Assembly (NCBI RefSeq): GCF_023115465.1
Contig: NZ_CP096034.1
Location: 2,604,001-2,668,000, forward strand
Source of the DNA: Gottfriedia acidiceleris
Lineage (GTDB): Bacteria; Bacillota; Bacilli; Bacillales; Bacillaceae_G
Length of the DNA stretch: 64,000 bases
Direction: 5' to 3'
Shown: positions 52,636-62,773 of the stretch, piece by piece
How the letters are laid out: the number at the start of each line of letters is the position of its first letter
How positions within the stretch are numbered: position 1 is the stretch's first letter
The notes under the pieces: generated by a model
What the model was told of the DNA's origin: nothing
Databases searched by the model: none
Seen by the model: the letters and a program-made list of their open reading frames with translations, nothing else
Position numbers and translations under genes: made by a program

Positions 52636-54060
52636 TTAAAGTTTAATAGAGACTAGTTTCAATTCAGTCATCTCTTGTATTGCATACTTTATGCCTTCTC
52701 TTCCATAACCGCTTTCTTTTACGCCACCATAAGGCATTAAATCAACTCTAAATGTAGGAACATCGTTTACTAGCACGCCACCTACATGTAATTTTTTAGT
52801 AGCATATAATGCCCTTTGTAAGTTGTTTGTATAGACACCAGCTTGTAATCCAAATCGACTATTGTTTACTTCATTTATTGCTTCATCAAACTGTTCATAT
52901 GAATTAATAACGACAACTGGACCAAAAATTTCTTTACAGGATACATCGCTGCTGTTCTTTACGTTTGTTAAAATAGTTGGTTTATAAAGACGTTCATCTA
53001 TTATATCCCCACCAGTTACTAGATTGGCTCCATCATTAATAGATTGCTTAACCCATTCATTTATTCTAGCAACATCTTTTTTAGAAATTAATGCACTAAT
53101 ATCTGTTTGAAGGTCTAACGGCGAACCAATATTTAACGATTTAGTTGCATTTTTCATCTTCAATAGGAATTCATTATAAAGTGTATGGTGTACAAAAATT
53201 CTTTGTAATGAAATACAAACTTGGCCGTTATAAATAAAGGCTCCCCATACACAACGATTAATTAATTCATCAGTTAACTGGCTATCTTCATCGATGATCA
53301 ACGCTGAGTTTGAACCTAGTTCTAACGTTACTTTTTTTAGTCCTGCTTTGTTTTTTAATGAGATGCCGACTTCAGGACTGCCGGTAAATGTAATTGCGTT
53401 CACGTCAGGATGTTTTACTAAAGCATCACCGATTTCGGAGCCCTTTCCGGTAATCAGGTTAAACGCACCCTTAGGTAAATCCGTTTTATTAATCATTTCA
53501 GCTAATGCGATGGCAGAAAGTGGAGTCTGACTAGCTGGTTTTAAAACAATTGTATTTCCTGCAGCAATTGCAGGACCAACTTTATGTGCTACTAAATTAA
53601 ACGGGAAATTAAACGGTGTAATTGCACCAATTACCCCAACTGGCTCTCTAACTGTATAAGTGACTCGACCTTCACCACCTGCTACTGCATCTAGAGGGAT
53701 TGTTTCCCCGTATATTCTTTTTGCTTCTTCAGCGGCTATTTTATATGTTGCAATCGTTCGATCAATTTCACCTAAAGCAGCTTTTAGGGGTTTGGATGCC
53801 TCTAATGCTAAAATTTCAGCAAGTTTTGAACGATTTTCTTTAAACTGTTCAACTAATTGTTCTAAAATGACACTTCTCTCATATGAACTGAGCTTTTCCA
53901 TTTGAGTTTTTGCGTTATTAGCCGCTCTGATCGCTTCTTCCAAATTCTCTATCGTTGCGATTGGTATTACAGCTAAAACTTCACCAGAATGAGGGGCAAC
54001 AAGGTTTTCATGTTTAACTCCTTCAACCCAACTTCCATCTATATAAAATTGTTTTTTCAT
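52636..54060 (-). CDS. NAD(P)-dependent aldehyde dehydrogenase, probably succinate-semialdehyde type
   Basis: 474 residues. Catalytic Cys in YNGQVCISLQR, general base Glu in TLELGSN, NAD region TFTGSPEVG, and the Asn of PFNFPFN. The partner aminotransferase gene suggests succinate semialdehyde as substrate, as for GabD. However, the active-site string GQVCIS-QR is more like lactaldehyde, phosphonoacetaldehyde or sulfoacetaldehyde dehydrogenases than classic GabD. It starts 1 nt after the gabT stop, so the two are coupled. Confidence 0.82.
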   Translation of the reverse strand: MKKQFYIDGSWVEGVKHENLVAPHSGEVLAVIPIATIENLEEAIRAANNAKTQMEKLSSYERSVILEQLVEQFKENRSKLAEILALEASKPLKAALGEIDRTIATYKIAAEEAKRIYGETIPLDAVAGGEGRVTYTVREPVGVIGAITPFNFPFNLVAHKVGPAIAAGNTIVLKPASQTPLSAIALAEMINKTDLPKGAFNLITGKGSEIGDALVKHPDVNAITFTGSPEVGISLKNKAGLKKVTLELGSNSALIIDEDSQLTDELINRCVWGAFIYNGQVCISLQRIFVHHTLYNEFLLKMKNATKSLNIGSPLDLQTDISALISKKDVARINEWVKQSINDGANLVTGGDIIDERLYKPTILTNVKNSSDVSCKEIFGPVVVINSYEQFDEAINEVNNSRFGLQAGVYTNNLQRALYATKKLHVGGVLVNDVPTFRVDLMPYGGVKESGYGREGIKYAIQEMTELKLVSIKL

Positions 54061-54061
54061 T

Positions 54062-55426
54062 CTATTTCACCTCAGTTACAAGTTGACTAGCAACTTGATG
54101 TATTGATTGTTTTATAATATCCAGTCCTTCATCTATTTCCTCGTCAGAAATAATTAAAGGTGTTAAGAAACGAAGAACATTACTATGAACACCTGCGCTA
54201 AGAATAATGACTCCATTCTCATAACATTTTTTTGTTAATGCTGCAACAAACTCTTTTGCTGGTTGACCAGAAGTAGGATCTATAAATTCGATCCCTACCA
54301 TTGCTCCTAGTCCTCTAATATCATAAATAATTGGCAAATCATTTTTCAATTGACTAAAAAATAATTTGATTTTTTCTCCAATCGATCTAGCTCGAATCCA
54401 TAATTTTTCACTTTCAATTTTTCTAATCACCTCGAGCGCTGCTACACAACCTAAAGGACTTCCGCCATAAGTTCCACCTAGTTCACCGGGTGAAGCCGCA
54501 TCCATTATTTCAGAACGACCCGTCACCGCACTAATTGGTACACCCGCTGCGATTGATTTTGACATCGTGATTAAATCAGGTTCAATTTCAAAAATCGTTG
54601 ATGCAAATAATTCCCCTGTTCGCCCAAATCCTGTTTGAATTTCATCCGCTATGAACAAAATTCCATGTGACTTACAAATTGTATATACTTCTTTTATAAA
54701 TTTCTTTGGAGGAACAATAAATCCTCCTTCTCCTTGTACGGGCTCCATAATAACCGCTGCCACTTCTTCTGGTGACACCTCTGTTAAAAGAAAATCCTTA
54801 AATTGAGAGATACAAAAATTAATATATTCTTCTTCAGATAACTCTTTTGGTCTATTTGACAAATAAGGGAATTTAGCTTTATATGTAGCAGGAGCAAATG
54901 GTCCCATTTTATATTTATATGGTTTTACTTTACTTGTTAAGGACATTCCTAATAAGGTCCGCCCATGAAATCCTCGAGTAAACGAAATAATTCCAGGTCG
55001 ACCAGTGTACTTCCTCGCAATTTTAACAGCATTTTCAACTGCTTCAGCACCGCTATTTAATAGAATTGTTTTTTTAGAAAAATTCCCAGGCGTTATTTCA
55101 GTTAATTTTTTAGCTAAATCAATATAAGACTTATACATTCCTACATGAAAGCAAGAGTGGATTAATCGCTCTGATTGATTTTTAATCGCTTGTACAACAT
55201 TCTTCGGAGTATGTCCTACATTTAACGTACCAATCGCTCCAGCAAAATCTAAAAATTTATTACCATCAACATCCTCAACGATCGTACCGTTTGCTTTTTC
55301 TACAAAAACAGGTGTATTATTTCCAACTCCATTTGGAACAAACTCATTACGAAACTCAATGAGTTCTTTACCCTTTGGCCCTGGAACTCCTGCTGAGACA
55401 TTAACAAATTTTCGATTATTACTCAT
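54062..55426 (-). CDS. gabT: 4-aminobutyrate-2-oxoglutarate aminotransferase
   Basis: 454 residues, class III PLP aminotransferase. PLP-phosphate site NSGAEAVENAVKIAR; PLP-contact Asp in FIADEIQTGFGRTG; Schiff-base Lys in TMSKSIAAGVP; C-terminal MVGIEF. Family features fit GabT/DavT (4-aminobutyrate or 5-aminovalerate). GAGGGAGAG precedes the ATG. No GabR-like or sigma-54 activator gene is adjacent in the window. Confidence 0.88.
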   Translation of the reverse strand: MSNNRKFVNVSAGVPGPKGKELIEFRNEFVPNGVGNNTPVFVEKANGTIVEDVDGNKFLDFAGAIGTLNVGHTPKNVVQAIKNQSERLIHSCFHVGMYKSYIDLAKKLTEITPGNFSKKTILLNSGAEAVENAVKIARKYTGRPGIISFTRGFHGRTLLGMSLTSKVKPYKYKMGPFAPATYKAKFPYLSNRPKELSEEEYINFCISQFKDFLLTEVSPEEVAAVIMEPVQGEGGFIVPPKKFIKEVYTICKSHGILFIADEIQTGFGRTGELFASTIFEIEPDLITMSKSIAAGVPISAVTGRSEIMDAASPGELGGTYGGSPLGCVAALEVIRKIESEKLWIRARSIGEKIKLFFSQLKNDLPIIYDIRGLGAMVGIEFIDPTSGQPAKEFVAALTKKCYENGVIILSAGVHSNVLRFLTPLIISDEEIDEGLDIIKQSIHQVASQLVTEVK

Positions 55427-55568
55427 GCTAACTCTCCCTCTCGTAAAAATAATTTCATTTCAATCTATAAAATTATTAAATTATTAGCTCATTACTAATA
55501 TACTCACTTTCAAACATTTAAGAATGAAATAAAACTTGGCAAAGGGCTTTTAAGAGGGAAAGGAAAAA

Positions 55569-55586
55569 GCCACTCAGGAGAGCGGC
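55569..55586 (-). terminator. Terminator of the SNF2 helicase gene
   Basis: On the minus strand GCCGCTC-TCCT-GAGTGGC with one mismatch is followed by TTTTTCC. Confidence 0.65.
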
Positions 55587-55594
55587 AATTTAAT

Positions 55595-58500
55595 TTAAAA
55601 CATTAATAATTCGCGAATGTCTTCTTCTGTTAAATTAAATGAAGGTTTACCATTCGTTTCAATAATTTCTCCTATTAATTGTTTTTTCTTCTCTTGTAGT
55701 TCATTCATTTTATCTTCAATTGTACCTTTAGCGATTAGCTTGATCACTTGAACATCATTCATTTGACCAAAACGATATGCTCGATCTGTTGCCTGGTTTT
55801 CAACCGCAGGATTCCACCAATTATCATAAAGAATAACTGTATCAGCACCAGTTAGATTGAGACCCACTCCACCTGCCTTTAATGAAATTAGAAAGAAGTG
55901 ATGTTCACCAGCATTAAAACGATTACAGATCGATAGACGTTCTTCTGAAGGAGTTTTTCCATCTAAATAAAAAAATTGTTCTCCCATGATAGAAAGTTCT
56001 CTACCGATTAAATCTAACATTTTCGTAAATTGCGAGAATATCAATACTCTTCTACCGGCTGTTTTTGATGCCTCAATTATCTGAAATAGCTGTTCAAACT
56101 TAGCTGAACTCCCTTCATAACCATCTAAAAACAAAGCTGGATGGCAACAAATTTGTCTTAAACGCGTTAAACCGGCTAAAATTTTGATCTGATTTTTGCC
56201 TAATGTAAATTTATCCACTGCTAAGTGTTTTAGTGTGTCGTGTCGTAGTTTTGCTAAATATGCTGCATATAATTTTTTTTGTTCTGGTAACAATTCAACA
56301 GATTCCTTCGATTCGATTTTCTCTGGAAGTTCCTTAAGAACATCTTCTTTTAATCGTCTTAATAAGAAAGGCCGCACTCTTTTGGAGATTGTTTTCCTAG
56401 TTAAATTACTAAATTCCTTTAACGCTCCAAATAATTCTGGAAAAACTACATGATAAATTGCCCAAAGTTCTTCGAGTGAATTTTCAATAGGCGTACCAGT
56501 TAATGCAAACCGTTGATCAGCATTTATCTTCTTTACTACTTTAGCTGTTTGAGTAAAAGGATTTTTAAAATTTTGTGCCTCATCAAAAAATACTGTATGA
56601 AACTTTTGCTTTTCGTACCACTTTATATCATTTCTTAACATCGAATATGAGGTAATTATTACATCGATATTGACTAGTTCTTTTTGTATTTTCAACCTCT
56701 CATTTTTATTTCCATCAATGACAAGCGCTTGAATTTCAGGTACAAATTTGAATATCTCGCTTAACCAGTTATACGTTAATGCGGTCGGACAAACAATTAG
56801 GATTGGTGTATTAAATGAACGGATTTCGTTTAAAACAGATTGTATATAAGCAAGGCTTTGAATCGTTTTACCTAATCCCATATCATCCGCTAAAATTCCT
56901 CCAAATCCGAATTTAGCTAAATTCTTCATCCATTTATACCCAAAAATTTGATAGTCTCTTAACAGATTTTTCATTGTTTTAGGTACTTCTTCTACAATTT
57001 CATTTGGATTTATTAAACTCTCGTAAAAATGATGCAATCGATCTTCAATTTTAAATAAACTAGTGTCTTCCGTAGAATCTACTAAATATAGACAATTTTT
57101 TATGGGTAAGTTTAATACACCTTCATAATCAAATTCCTGCTCAGGTACTGCATTTAAAAATCGCCTGATCTCTTGTAATTCTCTCGTTTCAAGCGAGTAC
57201 AAAGTACCATCATGTAAACGAAAATATTTCCGTTTCTCTTTCAGTGCTAATAACACTTCTTTGATTTGTTTCTCAGGAATGTCTAATTCAAATTTAAATT
57301 CCAACCAATTCGTTCGTTCTCTTTTTAAATTAACGCGTATTTGAGGTTTCTTATTTTCTTTAAATATTCGATTTCGAACAGCGGTCGTTGCATAAATTTC
57401 AGTTAGTTTTTCAAGTTTAGGTACTATATTTCTTAAAAAATCGTATTCAAGTTCTTCATTTTGTAAGAAATAGCCACCTTCAGTTTTTGAAAATGAACTA
57501 TCTTCCATTAATTGTAATATTTCAATTTCTTTTTCTTCATTTCTAATTAACATTTTACTCAGTTGATTTTCTCTTTTATCTAGCCGATTAATCACAATGC
57601 GATCATAATGAAATTCAAGCCCTGCAAGTAATTTATTTTTAATACGATCTAAATATAGCTTTGCTCTTAACGGGGTTTCTGAATATTGGTTTGATAATGA
57701 AGTAGGTATTTGCACCTTACCAAGCTTTAAAAGACCTGGGATTACTTTCTCAACGTAGAGATGAATTTGGTCTGTGGGAATATTTATTTTTTCATGTGCT
57801 GTGTTTTGAAATATTTGTTTTAACTCAACAAGTCGATTAAATTCCTCTATATTAAGATTATATATTCTTCCACGATATAAGACTGTTGAATAAGCTTCCA
57901 ATATCGTTAATTGTTCGATTCCTTTTGCAGTTAAAAAGTATTGACCATCTAAATGCACAATTTCAAATTCCAATGGTAATTTATCTTCGGTAAATGAAAT
58001 TTCATTAAATGGTTTTCCGTTTTCGATTATTTTGACGTTTCCTGAAACTGTTAATAAATTAATAAATTGGCTCCAAATTGTCGGAGAAATGAACATATAT
58101 TCATTTTTCTTAGTCAAAGGATCATTAAACATTTTTTCATCATCTAATAACTTTATTAAAAGTTCCCAAATACGATTAACTTCATTTTGAACACAATGTA
58201 TATTAGGATCAAAAATAATATCCGCCGAAATTTTACTTGGTTTCCCCTTTTTAACATCCTTTAAAAAATTTCGTAGATTTTCTACATTCCTTTTTCCAAA
58301 TGTCATTGCAATTCCAAGTAGTTTATATCCTTCACTCATTTCAATGACTTCGCAAATAAAGTCAAAATCTATTATTTGCCGATCGTCAAAATGCTTTAAT
58401 TGTCCGCTTTTACGAAACGTTTTATTATGAAAAAGTTCTAAAATACCATTCGATCTAATGGAGTTTTCCATAAAAACATCAATTTCTGTTGGAATTCTCT

Positions 58501-58786
58501 CGTTTTTCTGAAGTTCAAAAATTGAAATTAAAACTGCAGCTATATGTTGACAATCCGTTTTAATTGAAGTTAGTTTAGGACAAGTGCACTTGCAATAAAC
58601 ATCACCATTTTCTTCTTTTAAAACATGAACGGTAAAATCTTCATTTCCTATAACTGTTGCAGTACAAGCATTATCATAATATTTTTCGATTTGTACTTTA
58701 TTTGCGCGATAAAAAGAGTCACCCCTTTTGAAGGAGACTGTACCGCAGCGTTCTTTTATGATTTTATGATTCAATTTTATTTTCAA
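55595..58786 (-). CDS. SWIM zinc finger SNF2-family helicase
   Basis: 1063 residues. The N-terminal SWIM finger is CKCTCP...TDCQHIAAV. A bacterial SNF2-associated region follows (~150-600). The SNF2 core has motif I DDMGLGKTIQ, II DEAQNFKNP (DEAQ instead of DEAH), III ALTGTPIENSLEELW, V SLKAGGVGLNLTGADTVILYD-NWWNP, and VI DRAYRFGQ. Such ATPases remodel nucleic-acid complexes; Bacillus YwqA is a shorter relative. The start is a TTG with GGAAGGAG upstream. It is monocistronic, with no restriction or DISARM-type neighbours. Confidence 0.87.
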   Translation of the reverse strand: MKIKLNHKIIKERCGTVSFKRGDSFYRANKVQIEKYYDNACTATVIGNEDFTVHVLKEENGDVYCKCTCPKLTSIKTDCQHIAAVLISIFELQKNERIPTEIDVFMENSIRSNGILELFHNKTFRKSGQLKHFDDRQIIDFDFICEVIEMSEGYKLLGIAMTFGKRNVENLRNFLKDVKKGKPSKISADIIFDPNIHCVQNEVNRIWELLIKLLDDEKMFNDPLTKKNEYMFISPTIWSQFINLLTVSGNVKIIENGKPFNEISFTEDKLPLEFEIVHLDGQYFLTAKGIEQLTILEAYSTVLYRGRIYNLNIEEFNRLVELKQIFQNTAHEKINIPTDQIHLYVEKVIPGLLKLGKVQIPTSLSNQYSETPLRAKLYLDRIKNKLLAGLEFHYDRIVINRLDKRENQLSKMLIRNEEKEIEILQLMEDSSFSKTEGGYFLQNEELEYDFLRNIVPKLEKLTEIYATTAVRNRIFKENKKPQIRVNLKRERTNWLEFKFELDIPEKQIKEVLLALKEKRKYFRLHDGTLYSLETRELQEIRRFLNAVPEQEFDYEGVLNLPIKNCLYLVDSTEDTSLFKIEDRLHHFYESLINPNEIVEEVPKTMKNLLRDYQIFGYKWMKNLAKFGFGGILADDMGLGKTIQSLAYIQSVLNEIRSFNTPILIVCPTALTYNWLSEIFKFVPEIQALVIDGNKNERLKIQKELVNIDVIITSYSMLRNDIKWYEKQKFHTVFFDEAQNFKNPFTQTAKVVKKINADQRFALTGTPIENSLEELWAIYHVVFPELFGALKEFSNLTRKTISKRVRPFLLRRLKEDVLKELPEKIESKESVELLPEQKKLYAAYLAKLRHDTLKHLAVDKFTLGKNQIKILAGLTRLRQICCHPALFLDGYEGSSAKFEQLFQIIEASKTAGRRVLIFSQFTKMLDLIGRELSIMGEQFFYLDGKTPSEERLSICNRFNAGEHHFFLISLKAGGVGLNLTGADTVILYDNWWNPAVENQATDRAYRFGQMNDVQVIKLIAKGTIEDKMNELQEKKKQLIGEIIETNGKPSFNLTEEDIRELLMF

Positions 58787-58886
58787 TTAACTGCTCCTTC
58801 CAAAATAAATAGAATGAATATAACTATCTTACCATTAATTATTTATTTATCTAAAATATTGCTTCAAATCTTCTTATAAAAATAGA

Positions 58887-58915
58887 AAAAAAGAAGCCAT
58901 TTTTGACTTCTTTTT
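58887..58915 (-). terminator. Terminator of liaFSR
   Basis: AAAAAAGAAG / CTTCTTTTT with a ten-base loop, directly downstream of liaR, T run on the minus strand. Confidence 0.8.
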
Positions 58916-58923
58916 GTAAAAAT

Positions 58924-59562
58924 CTATTTTTGTTCTACAATTCCATGTCTAAAAGCATAAATTACAGCCTGAGTTCGATCAACCACTTCTAATTTCGTTA
59001 AAATATTACTTACATGCGTTTTTACTGTTTTTAATGAAACAAACAAAGTATCGGCGATTTCTTGATTTGATTTACCTTCAGTCATTAAATGGAGCACTTC
59101 TTGTTCTCTAGCCGTTAAATCATCATGTAATTCGCGTTGAGTAGATTTTCTCATTCTATTCATCATTTTCCCAGTAACAACTGGTTCTAAAACTGAGCCA
59201 CCTTTATATGTCGTTCGTATTGCATTAGCGATATCACTAGCTCTAGATGTTTTTAACATATAACTGATCGCACCAGCATCAATTGCGGGATAAACATTTT
59301 CATCATCAATAAAGCTTGTAACAATAATGATTTTTGCTTCTGGCCATTTTGATATAATTTGTTTCGTCGCTTCAATTCCATCCATAACTTCCATTATTAA
59401 GTCCATTAATACAATATCAGGACGTTTTTCTAATACAAGTTCTACGCCTTCTTTTCCATTACTTGCTTGACCAACCACTTCAATATCAGATTGAGTACTT
59501 AAATATGTAGAAACACCCATTCTTACCATCTCATGATCATCAACTAACACGACTTTGATCAA
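58924..59562 (-). CDS. liaR: Response regulator LiaR (NarL/LuxR type)
   Basis: Receiver domain with phosphoacceptor Asp54 ([11 protein letters not shown]), Thr/Ser and Lys ([15 protein letters not shown]), then a LuxR-type helix-turn-helix ([38 protein letters not shown]). It regulates the cell-envelope stress response. The frame opens with GTG at 59571, but GAGGTGG overlaps it and best serves a TTG at 59562. That yields [16 protein letters not shown], the normal LiaR N-terminus of ~212 residues. Last gene of liaF-liaS-liaR. Confidence 0.92.
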   Translation of the reverse strand: MIKVVLVDDHEMVRMGVSTYLSTQSDIEVVGQASNGKEGVELVLEKRPDIVLMDLIMEVMDGIEATKQIISKWPEAKIIIVTSFIDDENVYPAIDAGAISYMLKTSRASDIANAIRTTYKGGSVLEPVVTGKMMNRMRKSTQRELHDDLTAREQEVLHLMTEGKSNQEIADTLFVSLKTVKTHVSNILTKLEVVDRTQAVIYAFRHGIVEQK

Positions 59563-59573
59563 ATTTCCCACCT

Positions 59574-60590
59574 CTATTCAATTACTGGAACTTTTACTTC
59601 TATCTGGGTTCCTCTTTTTGGTATACTTACAATTTTTGCCGTTCCACCAATTTCAGAAGAACGTTCACTTATCGATTGCAATCCATACGAACCAGTTTTT
59701 CGGTTCTCGACATCAAAACCAATACCATCATCAATCATTCGCACTAATACAAAATCTTCAATTTTTCTAACTCGTATTTCAAAGGTTTTTGCATTTGCAT
59801 GCCTTAAAGTATTCGATAATGCTTCTTGAATAATTCTAAATATATGATCCTCTACACCTTTTGAGAGTGTAATATCATCGATTTTCCATTTCAATTGAAG
59901 AGCTTGACGATTTGTTAATTCAGTTAGAAGCTTTTCTACGCCTTCTTTTAAGCTTTTACCTTCTAACTGAACTGGTCTTAAGTGTAATAAAAGTGCACGC
60001 ATTTCTGATTGAGCATTAATCGCCATTTTTTCTATATATTGTAATTGTTCTTTAAAGGTAGTTTCACCAAGTTCATTGATCGCAGAAATCATCATCGAAA
60101 TCGCAAATAATTGTTGGCTAACTGAGTCATGTAATTCCCTTGCTAATCTATGTCGCTCTTTCGTAACGACATCTTCAATTGTCTGAGATTCAATTAATTT
60201 CTTTTCATCTACTAATTTTTGAACAGTCTTCCTTGAATCTTCAATTTGCTTAGATATTTTTTGAAGTTGTAATTCAATTTCGTTATCAATTGACCGAATT
60301 GAATTCGCTGATTCTTTATGATAAATTCCATTTTCTGCCTTTACTATACCTTTTAGTAAAGCTTTTTCATTATGACGAATCGTGCTTAAAACAGCTGTAC
60401 TATAAACAATTGATATAATTATGATTGCTACTAATAATATTAATAATAAAGAAAAATTTCCAATTTTATACAAAAACAATTTATCAAGGAAAGTATGATC
60501 AATGAAATAATAAACAACGCCACAGATTAAAATACTGGATGTAAATGCAGCAAGACAGATTGATAAAAAGATACCTTTATCAATTTTCAT
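59574..60590 (-). CDS. liaS: Sensor histidine kinase LiaS
   Basis: 338 residues: two membrane helices at ~8-30 and ~45-70 with a very short extracellular loop, a HAMP-like linker and coiled coil, the HisKA_3 H-box [20 protein letters not shown], and an ATPase domain ([44 protein letters not shown]). It is an intramembrane-sensing kinase of the VraS/LiaS class. The gene overlaps liaF by 4 bp and is 11 bp from the chosen liaR start. Confidence 0.93.
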   Translation of the reverse strand: MKIDKGIFLSICLAAFTSSILICGVVYYFIDHTFLDKLFLYKIGNFSLLLILLVAIIIISIVYSTAVLSTIRHNEKALLKGIVKAENGIYHKESANSIRSIDNEIELQLQKISKQIEDSRKTVQKLVDEKKLIESQTIEDVVTKERHRLARELHDSVSQQLFAISMMISAINELGETTFKEQLQYIEKMAINAQSEMRALLLHLRPVQLEGKSLKEGVEKLLTELTNRQALQLKWKIDDITLSKGVEDHIFRIIQEALSNTLRHANAKTFEIRVRKIEDFVLVRMIDDGIGFDVENRKTGSYGLQSISERSSEIGGTAKIVSIPKRGTQIEVKVPVIE

Positions 60591-61324
60591 TTATTTGTCA
60601 CCTCAATATTTCCGATTGCTAAAGAAGTGACAATTTTTAACTTTCTTGAAGCTTCTTTATAATCATTAGAAGTGAACTTACAATTCTTGTTAAACCCGTT
60701 CAATTTATTTTTAAGGATATTAATTTTTCCATATAAAGTAGAATGTTGGATTGAGACTTCTAAATCATACGGCACATACAATGTAATGTTACCGATGATT
60801 CCATTTAATACCAACACTGTCTCTCCTTCAGGAATAAATGACTCAGAAAGATCGATTATGACATCTCCAATTCCAAAATAATAATTTACATCTTCTAATT
60901 CAAATGAATCATTCTTTAGATGAATATTTGTGAAAAAACGATTTGAAATAAGAGAATTTGTTTCAAAGACACCTGTATTCGTTGTTTCAACTATATTTGG
61001 TATAATGACTTTTGCATTAAATTTAGAATTAACGAATATTAAATATCCAACATAAATCACAATAAAGGATAGTACTCCTAAGATCGATTTCAATTGAAAT
61101 ACATTACTAATAAATAAAATGATTCCTCCAAAAAACGCGATATTCGCAGAAGTAGAAGGGTAAACTTTACGTTTTTTTGCCCCGTACTGAAACAAATAAA
61201 TACCTACTCCAGCTGCGATTATTGCAAAAGGATTTAAAAATAGATCAAATAATAATCCTATGCCTGCAATTATGAATAATAATCCTGTTAATTCATTGCT
61301 AGACAATCGTCTAAATCGCTTCAT
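60587..61324 (-). CDS. liaF: LiaF, negative regulator of LiaRS
   Basis: 245 residues: about four membrane helices in the first ~105, then a soluble beta-rich LiaF/DUF2154 domain (FFTNIHLKNDSFELEDVNYY, FGIGDVIIDLSESFIPEGET, HSTLYGKINIL). LiaF keeps the LiaS/LiaR pair silent without envelope stress. First in the operon. The usual B. subtilis liaI-liaH effector genes are not upstream here. Confidence 0.9.
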   Translation of the reverse strand: MKRFRRLSSNELTGLLFIIAGIGLLFDLFLNPFAIIAAGVGIYLFQYGAKKRKVYPSTSANIAFFGGIILFISNVFQLKSILGVLSFIVIYVGYLIFVNSKFNAKVIIPNIVETTNTGVFETNSLISNRFFTNIHLKNDSFELEDVNYYFGIGDVIIDLSESFIPEGETVLVLNGIIGNITLYVPYDLEVSIQHSTLYGKINILKNKLNGFNKNCKFTSNDYKEASRKLKIVTSLAIGNIEVTNK

Positions 61325-61448
61325 ATAGCTCTCCTCTATTCACCTAAACTAGCTTGTTAATAGCAATCGAAAGCTTTTGTTATTAACTATTCTACTATGT
61401 AGTTTATCTATTTTTTGAGGGTTTTGATACAAACTTAAGTATTGTCTT

Positions 61449-61476
61449 ATCTCGGTCTTAAGACTGAGATTTTTTT
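61449..61476 (+). terminator. Plus-strand terminator-like hairpin with no known gene before it
   Basis: ATCTCgGTCTTA / TAAGACtGAGAT followed by seven T on the plus strand only. It lies upstream of liaF (minus), so it would terminate an unidentified plus-strand transcript or an antisense one from the liaF promoter region. Confidence 0.6.
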
Positions 61477-61490
61477 GAGGAATTATGTAA

Positions 61491-61680
61491 GTAATTTTGG
61501 ACTCGTTATGAGTAAGGTAAGCGCGGATTTTTGTCTTTTTACTTACTCATGAACATCTTATGAGTTACTAAATCCCGGTTTCTTGCCTTTTTCCTTACTA
61601 ATGAACCTCTTATGAGTCACTAAATCACGCTTTCTTACATTTGTACTTCCTCATAAACCCCATTATAGTCACTAAATTTC
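61491..61680. repeat. Degenerate 52-bp tandem repeat
   Basis: Units begin at about 61491, 61543, 61595 and 61647, a period of exactly 52 bp; the last unit is partial. Shared landmarks are CTTATGAGT, ACTAAATC and TTTCTTGC-type strings. Units 2 and 3 are the most alike. It lies in the 350-bp gap between rsgA and liaF. Function unknown; no reading frame. Confidence 0.7.
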
Positions 61681-61690
61681 AAAAGAAAAA

Positions 61691-61710
61691 GAAGAGTATA
61701 AATACTCTTC
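61691..61710 (-). terminator. Terminator of rsgA
   Basis: GAAGAGTAT-AA-ATACTCTTC perfect palindrome directly downstream of rsgA, with TTTTTCTTTTG on the minus strand. Confidence 0.85.
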
Positions 61711-61714
61711 TCTC

Positions 61715-62761
61715 TTACTTATAAGACTTAGTATTCATCATTTTACTAATTTTTTTCCACTTATCTCTTTCTTGTCTAGCTAGTGATGCGTCTTGTTTAC
61801 GTTCTGCATACGCTAGTTCTCTCATTAATTTACGATAGCTTGTGAGTCTTTGCTGATCTAGTTCGCCGTTTTCGATTGCTCGGTTGACCGCACATCCTGG
61901 TTCGTTTGCATGTGTACAGTCAGAGAATTTACATGATTTTGCTAATTCTTCGACATCTGTAAATGTCGAGCTTATATGTTCTTCTCCACCCCAAAGTTGT
62001 AATTCTCGCATACCTGGTGTATCGATGACCATTCCGCCAGATGGTAGGAAAAATAATTCGCGGTGTGTTGTTGTGTGTTTACCACGATCGTCACCTTCAC
62101 GTACGTCCTGTGTTATTTGAATTACTTCACCGATTAGCGCGTTTAATAATGTAGATTTACCAACACCTGAAGAACCAAGTAAAGAAACAGTCTTCCCTTC
62201 TGAAATGAGCTGTTTCAGTTCTTCAATCCCTTCTCCATTTGTACTATTTACAGAATAAATCGGTACACCAAATGCAATCTCTTCAACTGCTGCAATTTTG
62301 GTTGGTAAGTCAGTGCATAAATCTTTTTTTGTTAAAACAATAATTGGATTTGCTCCACTATCATAGGCAACTAGTAAATAACGTTCTAATCTTCTTATAT
62401 TAAAATCGTTATTTAATGCCATTACTAAAAACACGTAATCTATATTAGCAGCTACTATTTGTTCTTCAGTTTTTTCTCCTGCAGATTGCCTTGAGAATTG
62501 ACTTATTCTCGGCAATACCTTTTGGATAATTGCTTTGTTTTCACCTTTTAATGGTTCGATTACAACCCAATCTCCAACGGATGGATAATCACTTTTTACT
62601 TTTGCTTGGAATTGAAATTTCCCAGAAACTTCACCAGTTAGTTCAGTTTCTCCATCATGCAATTTATAAATTTGTCTTTGTTCTGAAATTACTCTTGCAA
62701 CTACAGTATTTTGATCCTTTTCTCCGAACGTTTCGTTCCAACCTAATTGTTTTAAATTCAT
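61715..62761 (-). CDS. rsgA: Ribosome small-subunit-dependent GTPase A
   Basis: 348 residues: an N-terminal OB-fold, then a circularly permuted GTPase (G4 LTKKDL, G1 GSSGVGKST, G3 DTPGMRE), then a C-terminal zinc finger (C-x..-C-x-H-x..-C: CKFSDCTHANEPGC). It helps mature the 30S subunit. The frame starts at 62773 with TTG, but GGAGG lies inside, five bases before the ATG at 62761, which is chosen. Confidence 0.95.
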   Translation of the reverse strand: MNLKQLGWNETFGEKDQNTVVARVISEQRQIYKLHDGETELTGEVSGKFQFQAKVKSDYPSVGDWVVIEPLKGENKAIIQKVLPRISQFSRQSAGEKTEEQIVAANIDYVFLVMALNNDFNIRRLERYLLVAYDSGANPIIVLTKKDLCTDLPTKIAAVEEIAFGVPIYSVNSTNGEGIEELKQLISEGKTVSLLGSSGVGKSTLLNALIGEVIQITQDVREGDDRGKHTTTHRELFFLPSGGMVIDTPGMRELQLWGGEEHISSTFTDVEELAKSCKFSDCTHANEPGCAVNRAIENGELDQQRLTSYRKLMRELAYAERKQDASLARQERDKWKKISKMMNTKSYK

Positions 62762-62773
62762 TTTGTCCTCCAA

